Of a DNA stretch of 64,000 nt, positions 1 to 10,166 are shown in pieces (within the stretch, counting starts at the first letter, position 1; each line of letters begins with the position of its first letter). Origin of the DNA: Loripinus fragilis (taxonomy: Eukaryota > Mollusca > Bivalvia > Lucinida > Lucinidae); contig OZ026524.1 of assembly GCA_964019695.1 (NCBI GenBank), forward strand, positions 30,601,164 through 30,665,163, given 5' to 3'. The translations under genes were made by a program, and so were the position numbers. A model generated the notes under the pieces. That model worked only from the letters and a program-made list of their open reading frames with translations. It did no database searches and had not been told where the DNA came from.

Positions 1-410
1 TTTTACCCTGAAATTTTTGTTTGTCTAGACCTATGTAATTAGACAACACTGAAAATGTCAGATCAACAATTTTGAAAGACAGTGGTACAGTTTGAATGAG
101 TAATGAGCTTGGAAAAAGTGACAATTTTCACAAGTAATGTTGTTTTAAATGTGATGCTGTAGTGCTTTCATATGAATACATTCCCCTTTTTACATAAGAT
201 ATGTATTCAACAAATTATGGTACACGGGTAGGTCATTTAATTAAATATTGAAAGTTAAATTGGCAGTAAATTATCGCAAAATATGTGTATCTTTTTACCT
301 GTTATATTACACTAAATTCCAAAATGTTACTAGCAAAAAAGATCTACAAAGGAGAATAACTATTCTTGCATGGGAATTTGTTACGCAAAGCTGTTTGAAG
401 CCTCAAAATC

Positions 411-449
411 CATGTTCAAATCATGAGATTCATGTGCTGTTTGAACATG
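411..449. repeat. Short hairpin
   Basis: The arms CATGTTCAAA and TTTGAACATG face each other across a short loop. The site lies left of the last visible DCUN1D exon. It is probably a remnant of a small foldback repeat, and no coding signal is associated with it. Confidence 0.4.
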
Positions 450-722
450 GCTTTTACTTGAAAAAGCCTAAACTGGGCCTTGATTTGCATGCATGATGTG
501 ACACTGTAAAGCGTTGCTGCCGTGACTGATCAGTTTGCCGATGCTTTCATACAAAAAACGTTGTACGCGTATATATGACATGGCGACGTAATGACGTTCA
601 AAAGTTTGACGCTGACGCCATTTTGTATTGAGAAATCAAGTGTAAGAAAAGGGATATTTAATGTTTTAGCAACGTTTTCAGCGCGGTTTGTGCTTAAAAC
701 AGGTAAAATATGCAAGAATAAC

Positions 723-862
723 GATCACACATGTTTGTTTCATTGCATTAACACTTGCCGGGTCCCTCGGACGATGTTTGAACACACGGCCTGACAGCCT
801 TGTGTTCAAACAGCCTCCTTGGGATTTGGCGAATGTTAATGCATGAAAAAACATGTGTGATC
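723..862. mobile_element. Foldback (MITE-like) hairpin element
   Basis: A near-perfect inverted repeat of about 65 bp per arm. The left arm starts GATCACACATGTTTG and the right arm ends CATGTGTGATC, with matching GTTTGAACACA and TGTGTTCAAAC segments near the loop. It has no coding capacity and looks like a miniature foldback element. No clear target duplication was found, so the superfamily is unassigned. Confidence 0.6.
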
Positions 863-1087
863 CCTATATTATCAGCAATACTACAGTTTAATTGGCAGTA
901 GAGAAACTTCCCCAGTAAAGAATCACTTGTGCAGACTTTCCCATATATTTCTATCACTTAATGAAGCAAAATCAAACCATATGTGTTGTCTGAAAGTGTA
1001 ATAATTCCTGATTCAGAGCATAATTAATTTCTCCTGAATTCTTTCGAACTACCACTAAAGTTGGATATAATTCCTCACAGTATAATT

Positions 1088-1304
1088 GAGCGTGGCATGA
1101 GATTTCCAACAATGTGGTATGTGCGACCAGCAAAGCCTCAGATCAGTCTGTGCATAGGCCTTTGCTAGTCCCTTGAATATTCTACTGACTAGCAACATTT
1201 GGAACATCATTTGGAGTTTCTAAGCTTACAAGGAGGCTGCACAGGCTTGCCTGGGTCTATGTATGTCAAAATGCCACTTTGTTGGAAATCACATGTTGCG
1301 GCTC
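1088..1304. mobile_element. GCCGTGACATGAGATTTCC-family MITE, copy 1
   Basis: The left end GTGGCATGAGATTTCC and the right end GGAAATCACATGTTGCGGCTC are diverged inverted repeats. The interior (AGCAAAGCCTCAGATCAG, then GGAGGCTGCACAGGC) matches a clearer copy at 11290-11530. It is a miniature element with no coding content. Confidence 0.6.
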
Positions 1305-1380
1305 ATTTATTGTTAGTAAACCAGTTTTAACTCTTTCCTTGCTAGAGACGGCTTTTGTCGTTTGCTGGTAACCTTTGCAA

Positions 1381-1440
1381 ACAGTTTGGATCCAGATCAG
1401 TACAGACAAAATGTCGGTGCTGATCTAAATCCGAAATATT
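1381..1440. repeat. GGATCCAGATCAG palindrome-family copy
   Basis: An imperfect palindrome of about 60 bp with a left arm ACAGTTTGGATCCAGATCAG and a right arm resembling CTGATCTAAATCC. The same arm sequence recurs around 5647, 7382, 13337, 16283 and 30328 with different loops. A short dispersed repeat of unknown mobility. Confidence 0.5.
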
Positions 1441-1734
1441 CGACACTCTGGTAGTGTTGAAGTGAATTTCAATGAATGCAGTAGACATAAAAAGCAAAAA
1501 AACATTTTCAGGATAAAGAAATATTGGTAGGGTAAGGGATTTCTTTTGCTCCGGTATTCAGTTTCATGAACTGTCGAGTCCTTATCTTTGCTTTATCTCC
1601 TTTTTATATCTTGATTTATATGTTCTAGGAGATGATGCATTGATAAGTTAGGGGTCTTTCATGCAAACCAAACATCTATGTGTCTTGATCCACATCTGTG
1701 AAACCAGTTTAAGCCCTCCAGTAAAGTATTTTTA

Positions 1735-1965
1735 CTGACCGTTCGAAGGCGGTACTACTTTTGTGGATCATTTGTGTAATTTATGTCTTGTGTTTGCTTG
1801 TGGTCACCTGCTGGGAATGGGCTGACCTCTTGGCTCTCGTTTATGATGTTTAATTGTGTTTTTGTCACTTTCCTATGTGGTATCCTGAGCCAGGTGTGGT
1901 ACTTGATTGTATTGATTCCAGATCTTTGCCGCCTTTCTCACTTTAAATATATTTGTTTATGGCTT
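1735..1965. repeat. Dispersed repeat, diverged partner at 34,070-34,300
   Basis: Segments such as GGGCTGACCTCTTGGCTCTC and GTGTGGTACTTGA recur in the same order and orientation near 34,070-34,300. Weaker echoes occur around 46.6 kb. There are no inverted ends and no domain I recognise. It is likely a piece of a dispersed retroelement or untranslated repeat. Confidence 0.5.
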
Positions 1966-2035
1966 ATCCTCCACCAAATCTTTGTTTGTGTTGATGATTT
2001 ACATCCCAGTTAACAATTTTTCTGTCATGTTGGGA

Positions 2036-2160
2036 TGTGCTCTGGTCTTCCTCGGTTGAAAAAGTTCTAAGCAGAGGATAATACAGTGCAGCCATTGAAC
2101 TAGCAATCCTTCCATCCCAAGTCTAACACTCTACCACTGAGCCGTGCACTGTACTCCTCT
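2036..2160 (-). mobile_element. Degenerate tRNA-derived SINE remnant
   Basis: The stretch ending in CTCTACCACTGAGCCGTGCAC is the reverse complement of a tRNA-like head with a box A of the form GGCTCAGTGGTAGAG. Upstream bases resemble the body of the better SINE copies at 9615-9810 and 14465-14676. It is strongly diverged and box B is poor. Confidence 0.45.
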
Positions 2161-2220
2161 CGCCCAATCTAGATACATCATGGAGAACCCAAGTATGTGT
2201 AGTCTGGTGGAGCTACAATA

Positions 2221-2425
2221 CAGTAAAACCTGTCTTAAGCGGCCACTCAAAAATAGACAAAACAAAAGGTCTCAAAGACAAATGGTAGCTTAATGAATGT
2301 CAAAAGTATTGCAGAATGCTCTCTAGGAGCATTCTGCAATACTTTTGACCTGCATTAAGCGATAATTGGTCTTAAAAAAAAATTTGGTCTTCTTTTTGAG
2401 TGGCTGCTAAAGACGGGGTTTACTT
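2221..2425. mobile_element. mariner-type MITE, copy 1 (CAGTAAAACCTGTCTTAAG)
   Basis: It begins CAGTAAAACCTGTCTTAAGC and ends in the degenerate complement of this, with TA on both sides as expected for Tc1/mariner-type insertion. The centre is a long hairpin (AGTATTGCAGAATGCTC and its complement). It has no coding capacity and sits in the DCUN1D gene just 3' of exon 5. Four relatives lie at 2732, 8955, 9392 and 10341. Confidence 0.85.
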
Positions 2426-2480
2426 TATATTACTTCAGCAATCAGTGGTGTCAAAATTGACAGAAAACAAAAATACTTAC

Positions 2481-2563
2481 TTGCAAAAATTGACTCCATA
2501 ATGATAAAAATTTAAATCTTCCCGATAGAACTATATTCCAATAAGCTATGGCCATATCTAGAT
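2481..2563 (-). CDS. DCUN1D1: DCN1-like protein, exon 5 (PONY domain, middle part)
   Basis: An 83-nt internal exon on the minus strand encoding residues D173 (split codon) to Q200. It begins after acceptor TTTCCAG and ends at donor CAA|GTAAGT. The reading LDMAIAYWNIVLSGRFKFLS is a signature of the DCN1/PONY (potentiating neddylation) domain, in the alpha-helical half that contributes to UBE2M and cullin binding. Phases are exact: exon 4 leaves one base (G), this exon supplies AT. The donor leads to exons left of base 1. About 60 C-terminal residues known from the family, including the cullin-binding acidic patch, are therefore outside the window. Confidence 0.95.
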
Positions 2564-2731
2564 CTGGAAATAAAAGGAATGCATATGAAAAGGCACTTTG
2601 TCCCTTAACCCTTTGAAGAATGTAAACCCCTAAACGGGTACAATGACAAACAGTGAAGACCCAGATGAAATGCCTCATAAGACAAATATAATCTTCGAAC
2701 AGAGAAAGAATGAATATTTTTTTAACACATA

Positions 2732-3288
2732 CAGTAAAACCTGTCTAAAATGGCCACTCTCAAAATGACAAAAAAAATGTTTTTTTTCAAGACCAGTTAT
2801 TGCTTGATGCAGGTCAAAAGTATTGCAGAATGTTTCCTGCAATATTTTTACGACCTTCAATAATTAAAGCTACATAGTCTGTAACTTTTGATCTTCTAAT
2901 TTTAAATATAATGTTTTTATTTTCAAGAACGCAGTAAAAATACTCAAATTCAGGTAAACATTTTACCATTTTCGTAAATCTTAACAAGTTATCACTATCA
3001 AAACAACTGCATTTATGTTAAAATTCAACGGTCTATAATTATTGGAGGGACGCAAATAATTACCAACAAGAGAAAAATACACCTATTTGATAAGATAATT
3101 CATTTTTCCATGCAGTTTTCAGCTGTACTGAACATTTTTATTGTGAAAGCATAGCTTAATTCTACTTTTACAAATGATTTAAAAAGAAAATATTTTTTTT
3201 TCGAAAAATGTTCATAGTTACAGAGTATGCAGCTTTCAGATCTTTGTTTTGTCTATTTTTGAGTGGCCGCTTAATGCAGGTTTTACTG
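2732..3288. mobile_element. mariner-type MITE, copy 2, expanded
   Basis: It starts CAGTAAAACCTGTCTAAAAT after TA and ends GCAGGTTTTACTG before TA. The internal GTATTGCAGAATG hairpin half is present near 2820. About 370 bp of AT-rich DNA separates it from the right terminus, so this copy is either a longer family member or has an insertion. It has no coding content. Confidence 0.75.
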
Positions 3289-4059
3289 TATATGCAAAAT
3301 CTCATAAACTGGCTCAAACATTAGCACTGCTCCAGATAGGGAAAAAATTCAAATGTGACATGTAAATAAGGCCATCCTTAAAAAATTCTTTGTTTGCCAT
3401 CACATGACCGACTCACTCAAAATGCCACTTACGGTAAATGTTCTAAAATTACGAACACTAAAAAATAATTATTTTTTCCGCTGTTCATAATTTTAGAAAT
3501 TATGTTTATGAAAAAATGCTAGTGTTCAAAATTTTAGAATGTGGGCTTTATCATGAGAAAAACGATATATATGCATGTCAAAATGTGGTAGAAACGTGTT
3601 GAAAACACGGCAATATGATCTTGTGCTATCTCATCTTTTTTCTTTTCTTAAATCTTATTAAAACCGCCGCTAAATTCATGCGGACTGAGTCAGTAAATGT
3701 CCAGCGCCTGCGGTATTCGCCAAGTCGAGAGCCATGCGCGTGCATATTATGTCACTCAATTTACTTGCAAGTCATTAAAGTCCACTGATTTAGCCGGGTC
3801 TCCTATGTTCACTCGTCTCGGACTACCGATGAATCACTACACTATTTCGTTCTTCCTTCAGAAAACCAAAACGCTTTCGCTCGCTCTGCCGACTTCGAAT
3901 TCCAGTTAATATTGTACTCAAGAATTGAAACCGCTAGACATCTCGTACAATCAGATTTATTTTGCAAAGATCTACACAATACTTTGAAATACATAGATGT
4001 GTTCCCAGAGTAAAAAAAAACAAACTGATGAAATTCAAAAAGAACACACACACACACAT

Positions 4060-4252
4060 CTCTCTCTCTCTCTACTTGTGGATCCGGCGATGCAATGTTT
4101 ACTTTGACCTGCCTGCACCAGTCTCTCTCTCTCCCTCCCTCCCTCCCTCCCTCTCTCTGTCTCTCTCTGTGTCTCTCTCTCTCTCCCTCCCTCCCTCCCC
4201 CCCCTCCCTCCCCCCTCCCTCCCTCAATCCCTCCCTCCCTCTCTCTCTCTCT
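4060..4252. repeat. CT/CCCT-rich microsatellite
   Basis: Long runs of (TC)n and (CCCT)n over roughly 190 bp. The Ser/Pro/Leu- or Arg/Glu-rich reading frames across it in several frames are artefacts of the simple sequence. Confidence 0.9.
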
Positions 4253-4530
4253 ACATTTGCAAACACAGTTTGGATCCAGCCGAATGGTATTCAGGATAGA
4301 ATGTTTCGTCAATTAAAAATGTGTGCATGCGATAGGAAGTACGTTAAGCGTTAATACTGTGGAATGTCTGACTTTGCCGTAAAAAAGCTGATGTACACGA
4401 TAAGTTTTGGGTTTTGGGTCCCCATCGGAAGCAGTTGTAACAAGATTGATTGACTGACCCAAACATTGTGTTTCGATATTCTAAGAAACCAAGCCAAAAC
4501 AAAAGATTTGTGCGCAAACACTGTGCAGTG

Positions 4531-4599
4531 TCTCTCTCTCTCTCTCTCTCTCTTGTTCTCTCTCTCTCTCGTTCTCTCTCTAGCTCTCTCTCTCTCTCC
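4531..4599. repeat. (TC)n microsatellite
   Basis: About 70 bp of nearly pure TC dinucleotide with a few GTTC interruptions, inside the mariner-like element. The Arg/Glu open frames on the opposite strand are not genes. Confidence 0.9.
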
Positions 4600-5475
4600 A
4601 TTTAGCACCTGCTATCAAAGTTTGCAAACAGTTTAAATCCAGAAGATCGTCCGACATGCCTGATCAGGGACAAACAAGCATACCAAGGGTTATAATCTAG
4701 TCCGATTTTGCGTCCAATGATCACGGAACGTTTCAGAAAAGTACCTTCTTTCAGATGCATGCCATGGGCGGATCCAGAGGGGGGACATCACAAAAAATGA
4801 AAATCACAAAAATATAGGGTTTCCTAGCAATATTGATCCGGATCCCATAAAAATCACAAAGCTACCAAGCCAGCATTCAATGGTGGGCCATTGACACGCC
4901 AGCAAAATGCCATTTCATAGGTGTTTCGCTGATGGGCCCATGGAGGTCTATTTTTTGTGGCATTTCGGTCCTCTCTGACAAGATTTTCTGGATCTGCGCA
5001 TGCATGCAGTGTGTGTGAACCGGCTTGATTGAAATTAAACTGTCGACGGACATAATTTCATGGTATTTTGGTACTTACAACGTGCGAGAAAGACTCGGAC
5101 GTACCTGCGCAAGTGTGCATTATAAATTCAGCATTGATGGCTCGGGTATGTCAAGTATCACCGCTTTTATGCTAAATGGATTAGTTTTGTGTCTCATGAC
5201 TCAAACCACAACTTGGAAAAAGGCCCTTTTGTATATAAGTTTGTATAAGCAAACTAACTTAGCAAATTTACTCAGTTGTTTTACGCTGTGGTTTGCATGG
5301 CTTTTTTTTAAGCAATAACATCTACTGTTACTTGCAAATGTTCAATTTTGACGACCAGGCAGCGAATGACCTAAGTCCTTCATGGTGAACATAAGCTTAG
5401 ATGGGCGTTTTCTCACGGTAAATGTAACTCCTAATCCTTGCCCGAGGCATGTCTGTTTAATATCTGTGACATAGG

Positions 5476-5889
5476 CAGGGCTGTGGAAATACCATGCCCG
5501 ACTTGTCCGACCTGGTCCCATTTCATTCAGGACAAGTTGAAATTTCAATTTACTTGTCCTTGGACAAGTGCAAAATTTGTATAAAGTTAATAAAATCTTG
5601 TATTTCATATTTAGATTAATTATTATGAGTTCACATGTTGCATTGAAAACAGTGTGGATCCTGATCAGCTGGCTTCTTCAGAAGCCAGCTGATCTGGATC
5701 TACACTGTTTACAAGAGAGCTGATATCTGCATGGTTTCATACTGTTTTAGAAAGTGTTAATTGTTTAAGCACAGAAAGGAATAAGCCAATCTGTACTATC
5801 GGACAAGTAAAATTTTCTTTGGACAAGTACATTATGGCCATTTACTTGTCCCTGGACAAGTAGAAAATTTTACTATTTCCACACCCCTG
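5476..5889. mobile_element. Non-autonomous hAT-like element, copy A
   Basis: It begins CAGGGCTGTGGAAATA and ends TATTTCCACACCCCTG. Exactly 8 bp, GACATAGG, flank both sides, the duplication size typical of hAT elements. The body carries repeated TACTTGTCC/GGACAAGTA motifs near both ends, which could be subterminal binding sites. It contains a nested 64-bp palindrome at 5647-5710 and no transposase. A second family member is at 13749-14389. Confidence 0.88.
5647..5710. repeat. GGATC/CTGATCAG palindrome, near-perfect copy
   Basis: AAACAGTGTGGATC at one end faces GATCTACACTGTTT at the other, with CAGCTGGCTTC and its complement at the apex. This is the cleanest member of the short palindrome family and lies inside the hAT-like element. 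Confidence 0.75.
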
Positions 5890-6751
5890 GACATAGGAAA
5901 TCCATGTTAATGACCATTGCTGAAGAATTCCGATGGATCGAATGCTTCTTATCTGAAAGCATGTATCACACAATTAGCAGATAAAAGTATAGTCTTGCGC
6001 TCGGCATGCGAAAAAGAACGCCGCATGCCAGATTACCCAATTAAGTAGAATGGAACCTTCCAAATGTCGCTACCGCTCACGGGCTGTATGGTATAAGTAA
6101 TCCGAGCATGAACGGACATCGATTTTCTGCCGAAAATAACTTGTGTTTGTAATTTTAGAAATTCACTTTTCCGAAAAACGTCAGTGTTTGATTTTTCAGG
6201 ATGTTTTGAAAATTATTTTCGGTGATAATTTTTGGGTGTTCGTAAATTTAGAGTGTTCGAAATTTTAGAACATTTACTGTACCCCCAAAAAATTATGGAA
6301 TTTTTTTTTATTCTAACTTTAGACATTTTTTTCTTTATTTTGAATGTCTTTTCAACAAATCAATGGAAAAAATAATAAAATACCTACCTACACACCTGGA
6401 AGCAAACATATTTTTAAGGATGGCCTAATCATGGATATTTATGGAATACTTACATTTGTAGTAAATAATTTCACTGCAAGATTTCTCTTATTGCCTTACA
6501 AAACATTAGTGTAGTTTATTTCTTTTCTTTCAATCAGAGACAGATAAAAAATCCCAACTCACAGATTTAATAGATTCATTTGCTGAATGTTTTTAATTCA
6601 ATGAAAATGGTTGAAAATGGTTTTGGCATGGACAAAATGTCCAACTTATTAACACTCTTTTACCATGACATGACTACTACCCTTATAAGTCTCACCCAAA
6701 GTTATAAAAATTCTTTTGTGCTCAACTCAATTGAGCATTCATGAAATTTAT

Positions 6752-6818
6752 CATGCTCATAAATGTTAAAATGCCAACAATTGTAACAATTGCTGGTATT
6801 TTAACATTTATGAGCATG
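6752..6818. repeat. 67-bp hairpin inside a larger inverted repeat
   Basis: CATGCTCATAAATGTTAAAA is mirrored by TTTTAACATTTATGAGCATG around a short core with CAATTGTAACAATTG. Outer GCTCAACTCAATTGAGC and GCTCAGTCGAGTTGAGC segments at about 6720 and 6902 extend the symmetry. A foldback-type repeat in a DCUN1D intron. Confidence 0.65.
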
Positions 6819-7381
6819 ACTAAAACAACATCTGAGAGTTAGAAAGCTAAAAAATTCCTAATTTTTCACCATTTTTGATTTTATGATCAGTTGAAATTTC
6901 ATGCTCAGTCGAGTTGAGCATGAAAAAAGTTTTATAACCTTGTGCCTTGGCCTGCATTGTGCAACTAATTGCTCTGTCTGTGAATTGAGCAGAGAACTTG
7001 CATTTACTAAGCGAGCATGTATTCCTACGAGGTCCCATGTGTGACTCTCATGCAAAATTCATGTAAGACGGGGTATACTTTGTGTATTTTTTTTCATGCG
7101 CGACACATGAAAATACAAACTGTGTACTGTATCCTGTGCTGGTCCAATCAGTTAACCTTGAGACAGTGACCTAAACCTTCCATCTTTTCTTCAGAAAGAA
7201 TGAACCAAAATCTTAATTAGGTAGGGCCTAGCCATCTGGAAGATATTTTTGTTCACTCAACTGTCCTAATCTTAACTCTTTGCATGTTGGGAAATTTCTC
7301 ATGAGCTTTTGTAGTCTGTTGATTTTATCTTCAAAATTTACATTTTTTAACACAATTTTTTCAAGAATAGAATCAGTGTCA

Positions 7382-7445
7382 AACAGTTTGGATCCAGATC
7401 AGGCCCAGCACTTTGTTGGGCCTAATCTGGGTCCAAAATATTTGC
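7382..7445. repeat. GGATCCAGATCAG palindrome-family copy
   Basis: AACAGTTTGGATCCAGATCA on the left is mirrored by TAATCTGGGTCCAAAATATT on the right, with a GGCCCAGCA/TTGGGCC stem near the loop. A diverged relative follows at about 7548-7615. Confidence 0.6.
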
Positions 7446-7738
7446 ATAGGTTTATACTAGCATCAGGCACTAGCAAGTAAAGACTTAAAAAAAGTTAACT
7501 TTTTTCTGCTTGCGGCAGTTTTTATTGTCTGCTGATAACCTTTTAAAATAATTTGGACCCAGATCAGGTTAAATAGAATGTTAGGCCTGTCCCGATCCAA
7601 ATTCTTTGACACTGATAGTGCTCACTGTAAAAAAAAAATGGAAAAAAAGTTAATTTTGAAAAAATATCAGCAGCCGAAAACCAAAGCATGCAAAATTACC
7701 CAGCATGCAAAGCAGTAAGGGCTCAATACCCATCTTAC

Positions 7739-7869
7739 CTAATCCTTTTTGTCCTGGATTTTTGGCATAATTGAAAGTAAATTGATAAAAGTCTTTAAAT
7801 TTTGATGGTTCACGAATCTCCTGTTCCAACCCGGGACACTTCATCTTCAATTTATCTATACTATCACAT
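7739..7869 (-). CDS. DCUN1D1: DCN1-like protein, exon 4 (PONY domain)
   Basis: A 131-nt internal exon on the minus strand. It supplies the last base of G129, residues C130-L172 and the first base of D173. It follows acceptor CTTTCAG and ends at donor TTAG|GTAAGA. The reading includes CDSIDKLK, then FKDFYQFTFNYAKNPGQKGL, a highly conserved core of the DCN1/PONY domain that binds the N-terminus of the NEDD8-conjugating enzyme UBE2M. One base enters and one leaves, matching exons 3 and 5 exactly. No frame damage is seen. Confidence 0.96.
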
Positions 7870-8281
7870 CTGAAAGCGGAAAGATTTGCCAAATATATAC
7901 ATGTAACCAAAATGCTGTTGTTAAATATTCTATAATTCTACATGACTCACAGATATCGATAAACAAAATTTTTGAGCGATACATTGTAAAAATTTTCTTA
8001 CCCATCAGTTTTTACATAAATTTGTTTTGTGTGCTCAAAAGAACCGCCTCATTAAGACAATTCTTTTGAGTACCCACAACATATGTTTTGGTGTAGAAAA
8101 AGAAAATTGATTATTTGGTACACACTCCTATTAAACTAAAGGCCTGTGACTTATGTTGAGGTGGACATGGAGTGTTATTGAATAGTAAATTTCATATTGA
8201 CCTGCACAAAGTAGAGGTTAATATGAGCTGACGTTTAACGTTGAAAACTTCATGAGTCAACAATTGTTTTATTGAAGAAAT

Positions 8282-8447
8282 AAATCAGCTCTAGCAGTGA
8301 AATGTTTTATAATAATTCACTGTTTGGAGGACAGTTGTAAAGAAGAACAAATCACGAGCATGCAGCACGAGTGATTTATCTTCGTACAACTGACCTCCAA
8401 ACAGTGAATTATTAACCAACAATTCATGCATTAGAGCTGATCTATTT
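8282..8447. mobile_element. Foldback hairpin next to the TTCTAACACAC element
   Basis: AATCAGCTCTAG...AATTCACTGTTTGGAGG is mirrored by CCTCCAAACAGTGAATT...AGAGCTGATC, and the symmetry continues to a GCATGC-type apex. A similar hairpin precedes the related element at 39.37 kb, so hairpin and element probably belong to one family. Confidence 0.6.
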
Positions 8448-8449
8448 CG

Positions 8450-8740
8450 ATTCTAACACACAATAAACGATGAAAACACATTCATAGTCTTCATTTTCGT
8501 CCAACTTTCGCCATTGCACTGAAGAAATGCCGCCAATAATTGGACTGTGTCTCATACGTTTACATGAATATGTAACATCTTTCAAGCATAAAACTAGATG
8601 TTACATCGTCTAAAGCCATGCCTGACGTCATTTTGCAGTAATAATTGACGTCAGCTAGTATGTGCTTTCAAAACTGTGACTATATCATTTGATATAAAAC
8701 GTTTTTTAGCATTGGCTCTATCGGCGAGGTGTGTTAGAAT
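8450..8740. mobile_element. TTCTAACACAC-ended TIR element, copy 1
   Basis: TTCTAACACAC at the left and GTGTGTTAGAA at the right form the ends. Internal TGACGTCA-like motifs and the subterminal GGCGAGGTGTG segment recur in a diverged copy at 39366-39675. It has no coding content. The target duplication is not clear. Confidence 0.55.
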
Positions 8741-8749
8741 ACATGAAAA

Positions 8750-9284
8750 GGCCTAAATTAAAATTTTATTTGTTTCCCCTTACCCAACTGACCCTGAAAA
8801 AAAGCCCTACTCAAAGAATTTTAATTCAATTTTCAGTCAAGAATTATTTTTTTTTTTAAATTTCATTGCAAACTAAGAGAATTGTCCAATGTAAACAGTG
8901 TTATCTTAGCAAATTGTTTGTGTATTTAATTATATTGCCTATAGTAGGACTATACGGTAAAACCTGCCTAAAATGGCCACTCAAAGATATACACAACAAA
9001 GGTCGCTAAGACAAATGGGCGCTAAATACAGGTTGAAAGTATTGCAGAATGCTCCCTAGGAGCATTCTGCAATACTTTTGACCTGCATTATGCGATAATT
9101 GGTCTTAAAAAAAACAAAACAATTTTTTGTATTTTTTTGAGTGGCCTCTTAAGACAGGTTTTACTATATACAATTAAAATAAATGGGTATCCAATTTGAA
9201 AAGTTAAAAAGAATCCGACCAACCGGCCCATACCGGTAAAACAGGGTCGGGTAAGGGGAAACAAAAATATTTTTAAGGTTGGCC
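8750..9284. mobile_element. Harbinger-like MITE (GGCC ends)
   Basis: GGCCTAAATTAAAATTTTAT...TTTCCCC at the left is mirrored by GGGGAAACAAAAATATTTTT...GGCC at the right. TAA follows the right end; AAA precedes the left end, one mismatch from the expected duplication. A mariner-type MITE (8955-9166) is nested inside. Confidence 0.65.
8955..9166. mobile_element. mariner-type MITE, copy 3
   Basis: CGGTAAAACCTGCCTAAAAT to AAGACAGGTTTTACTA with TA on both sides. The central perfect hairpin is AGTATTGCAGAATGCTCC and its complement. It is inserted in the Harbinger-like MITE, so it is the younger of the two. Confidence 0.85.
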
Positions 9285-9391
9285 TAATTAATAACTTAAA
9301 GATATGTTATGTATTTCCAGCCATCTTAGATATTTCATTTTTCATAGTTGCATGAATTAATAAAATCCAAGTGTTCAGCTCAAAGTAAGTA

Positions 9392-9591
9392 CAGTAAAAC
9401 CTGTCTTAAGCGGCCACTCAAAAATAAACAAAACAAAGGTCTTAATGACAAATGGGTATTGGTAGCTTAATGAAGACCGAAAGTATTGCAGAACATTCTG
9501 CAATATTTTTGACCTGCATTAAGCAATAGTTGGTCTTGAAAACCAATTTTTGGTCTTCTTTATGGGTGGCCGCTTGAGACAGGCTTTACAG
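9392..9591. mobile_element. mariner-type MITE, copy 4
   Basis: CAGTAAAACCTGTCTTAAGC to GAGACAGGCTTTACAG, flanked by TA. The interior shows the family hairpin with a shortened core. No coding capacity. Confidence 0.85.
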
Positions 9592-9614
9592 TAATACCAA
9601 AGGATATTTTTGTT

Positions 9615-9810
9615 TTGTTTGATTTGATTCTTTACGTCCCATCAACAATCTTTCAGTTAAATAAGGATGGCTCTTCTTGGGTTGAACCAGTGCTAAGCTA
9701 GGATAAATGTGCCTTGCTAAAGGACCACAACGCAGTGACGCCAGTGAGGCTCGAACCCGCGGCCCTTAGGTCTCAAGTCAAGCACTCAACCACTGAGCCA
9801 CTGCGCTCCC
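9615..9810 (-). mobile_element. tRNA-derived SINE
   Basis: Read on the minus strand, the head begins GGGAGCGCAGTGGCTCAGTG and contains box A TGGCTCAGTGG and box B GGTTCGAGCC, the internal RNA polymerase III promoter of tRNA-derived SINEs. The body runs through TAGCACTGGTTCAACCC to a conserved tail TTGATGGGACGTAAAGAATC. The tRNA-like part cannot fold as an intact tRNA gene. Copies also lie at 14465, 15030 (interrupted) and 37937. Confidence 0.85.
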
Positions 9811-9978
9811 CACAAAAGGATGAACTGAACACATGGCATTCATTTCACTATGAACCTATGAATACATATTTACTTTTTATCATAAATATCAAATATAGAA
9901 TTTATCTATACCTTAGGCTCCAAAACCATTTTGTATTTAATGTTTAATCATATTGACAAGTTGTACTTTGGATCTTTG

Positions 9979-10072
9979 AAAAAATGAACTGGGGTAGAAC
10001 TCACCCTAAGTCTGCCATGCCAGAGAGAAACTCATCTTTAGTAAATTCACACTGAGTGGCTGCTTTAAATTT
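9979..10072 (-). pseudogene. DCUN1D1: Partial duplicate of DCUN1D exon 3 (3' part plus donor)
   Basis: This 94-bp stretch is almost identical to 10743-10836. It carries the last ~67 coding bases of exon 3 and its donor G|GTGAGT plus ~25 bp of intron. I see one substitution in the coding part, and it is synonymous (CTA to CTC, Leu). The upstream half of the exon and the splice acceptor are missing, so it cannot be spliced in as a normal exon. It lies in the intron between exons 3 and 4, about 760 bp from the source, and represents a recent local partial duplication. Confidence 0.9.
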
Positions 10073-10166
10073 TATTCTATCCTCATGGACACTCATGTTG
10101 GATTGTTATCATCAACTGAATATATCTTTCTGTCCTGAATTTTAGTACCAACATAGAACATACTCT

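Larger units (their letters stand above)
3432..6279. mobile_element. mariner-like TIR element (CAGTAAATGTTCTAAAAT)
   Basis: The left end CGGTAAATGTTCTAAAATT and the right end AATTTTAGAACATTTACTG are inverted repeats flanked by TA. Inside each end are further copies of GTTC-AAATTTTAGAA-like motifs. The body contains CT-rich simple repeats and a nested hAT-like element. No transposase reading frame is recognisable. It could be a non-autonomous derivative that grew by capturing other repeats. Confidence 0.65.
3370..6425. mobile_element. Harbinger-like TIR element (GGCC ends, TAA target duplication)
   Basis: The left end GGCCATCCTTAAAAA is preceded by TAA, and the right end TTTTTAAGGATGGCC is followed by TAA. 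GG-starting TIRs with a 3-bp TWA duplication fit the PIF/Harbinger superfamily. The 3.06-kb body has no transposase and contains a second, mariner-like element (3432-6279), which in turn holds a hAT-like element (5476-5889). The terminal repeats are short and diverged, so the element is old. A related family member lies at 8750-9284. Confidence 0.65.

Noticed and set aside
1..2480. Search for the last DCUN1D exons
   Set aside because: No reading resembling the family C-terminus was found on the minus strand here; these exons must lie beyond the left edge of the window.
3842..4608. Long Arg/Glu-rich and Ser/Pro/Leu-rich open frames on both strands
   Set aside because: They are direct translations of CT-rich microsatellites. 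No domain, no start context, and all frames are open only because of the dinucleotide repeat.
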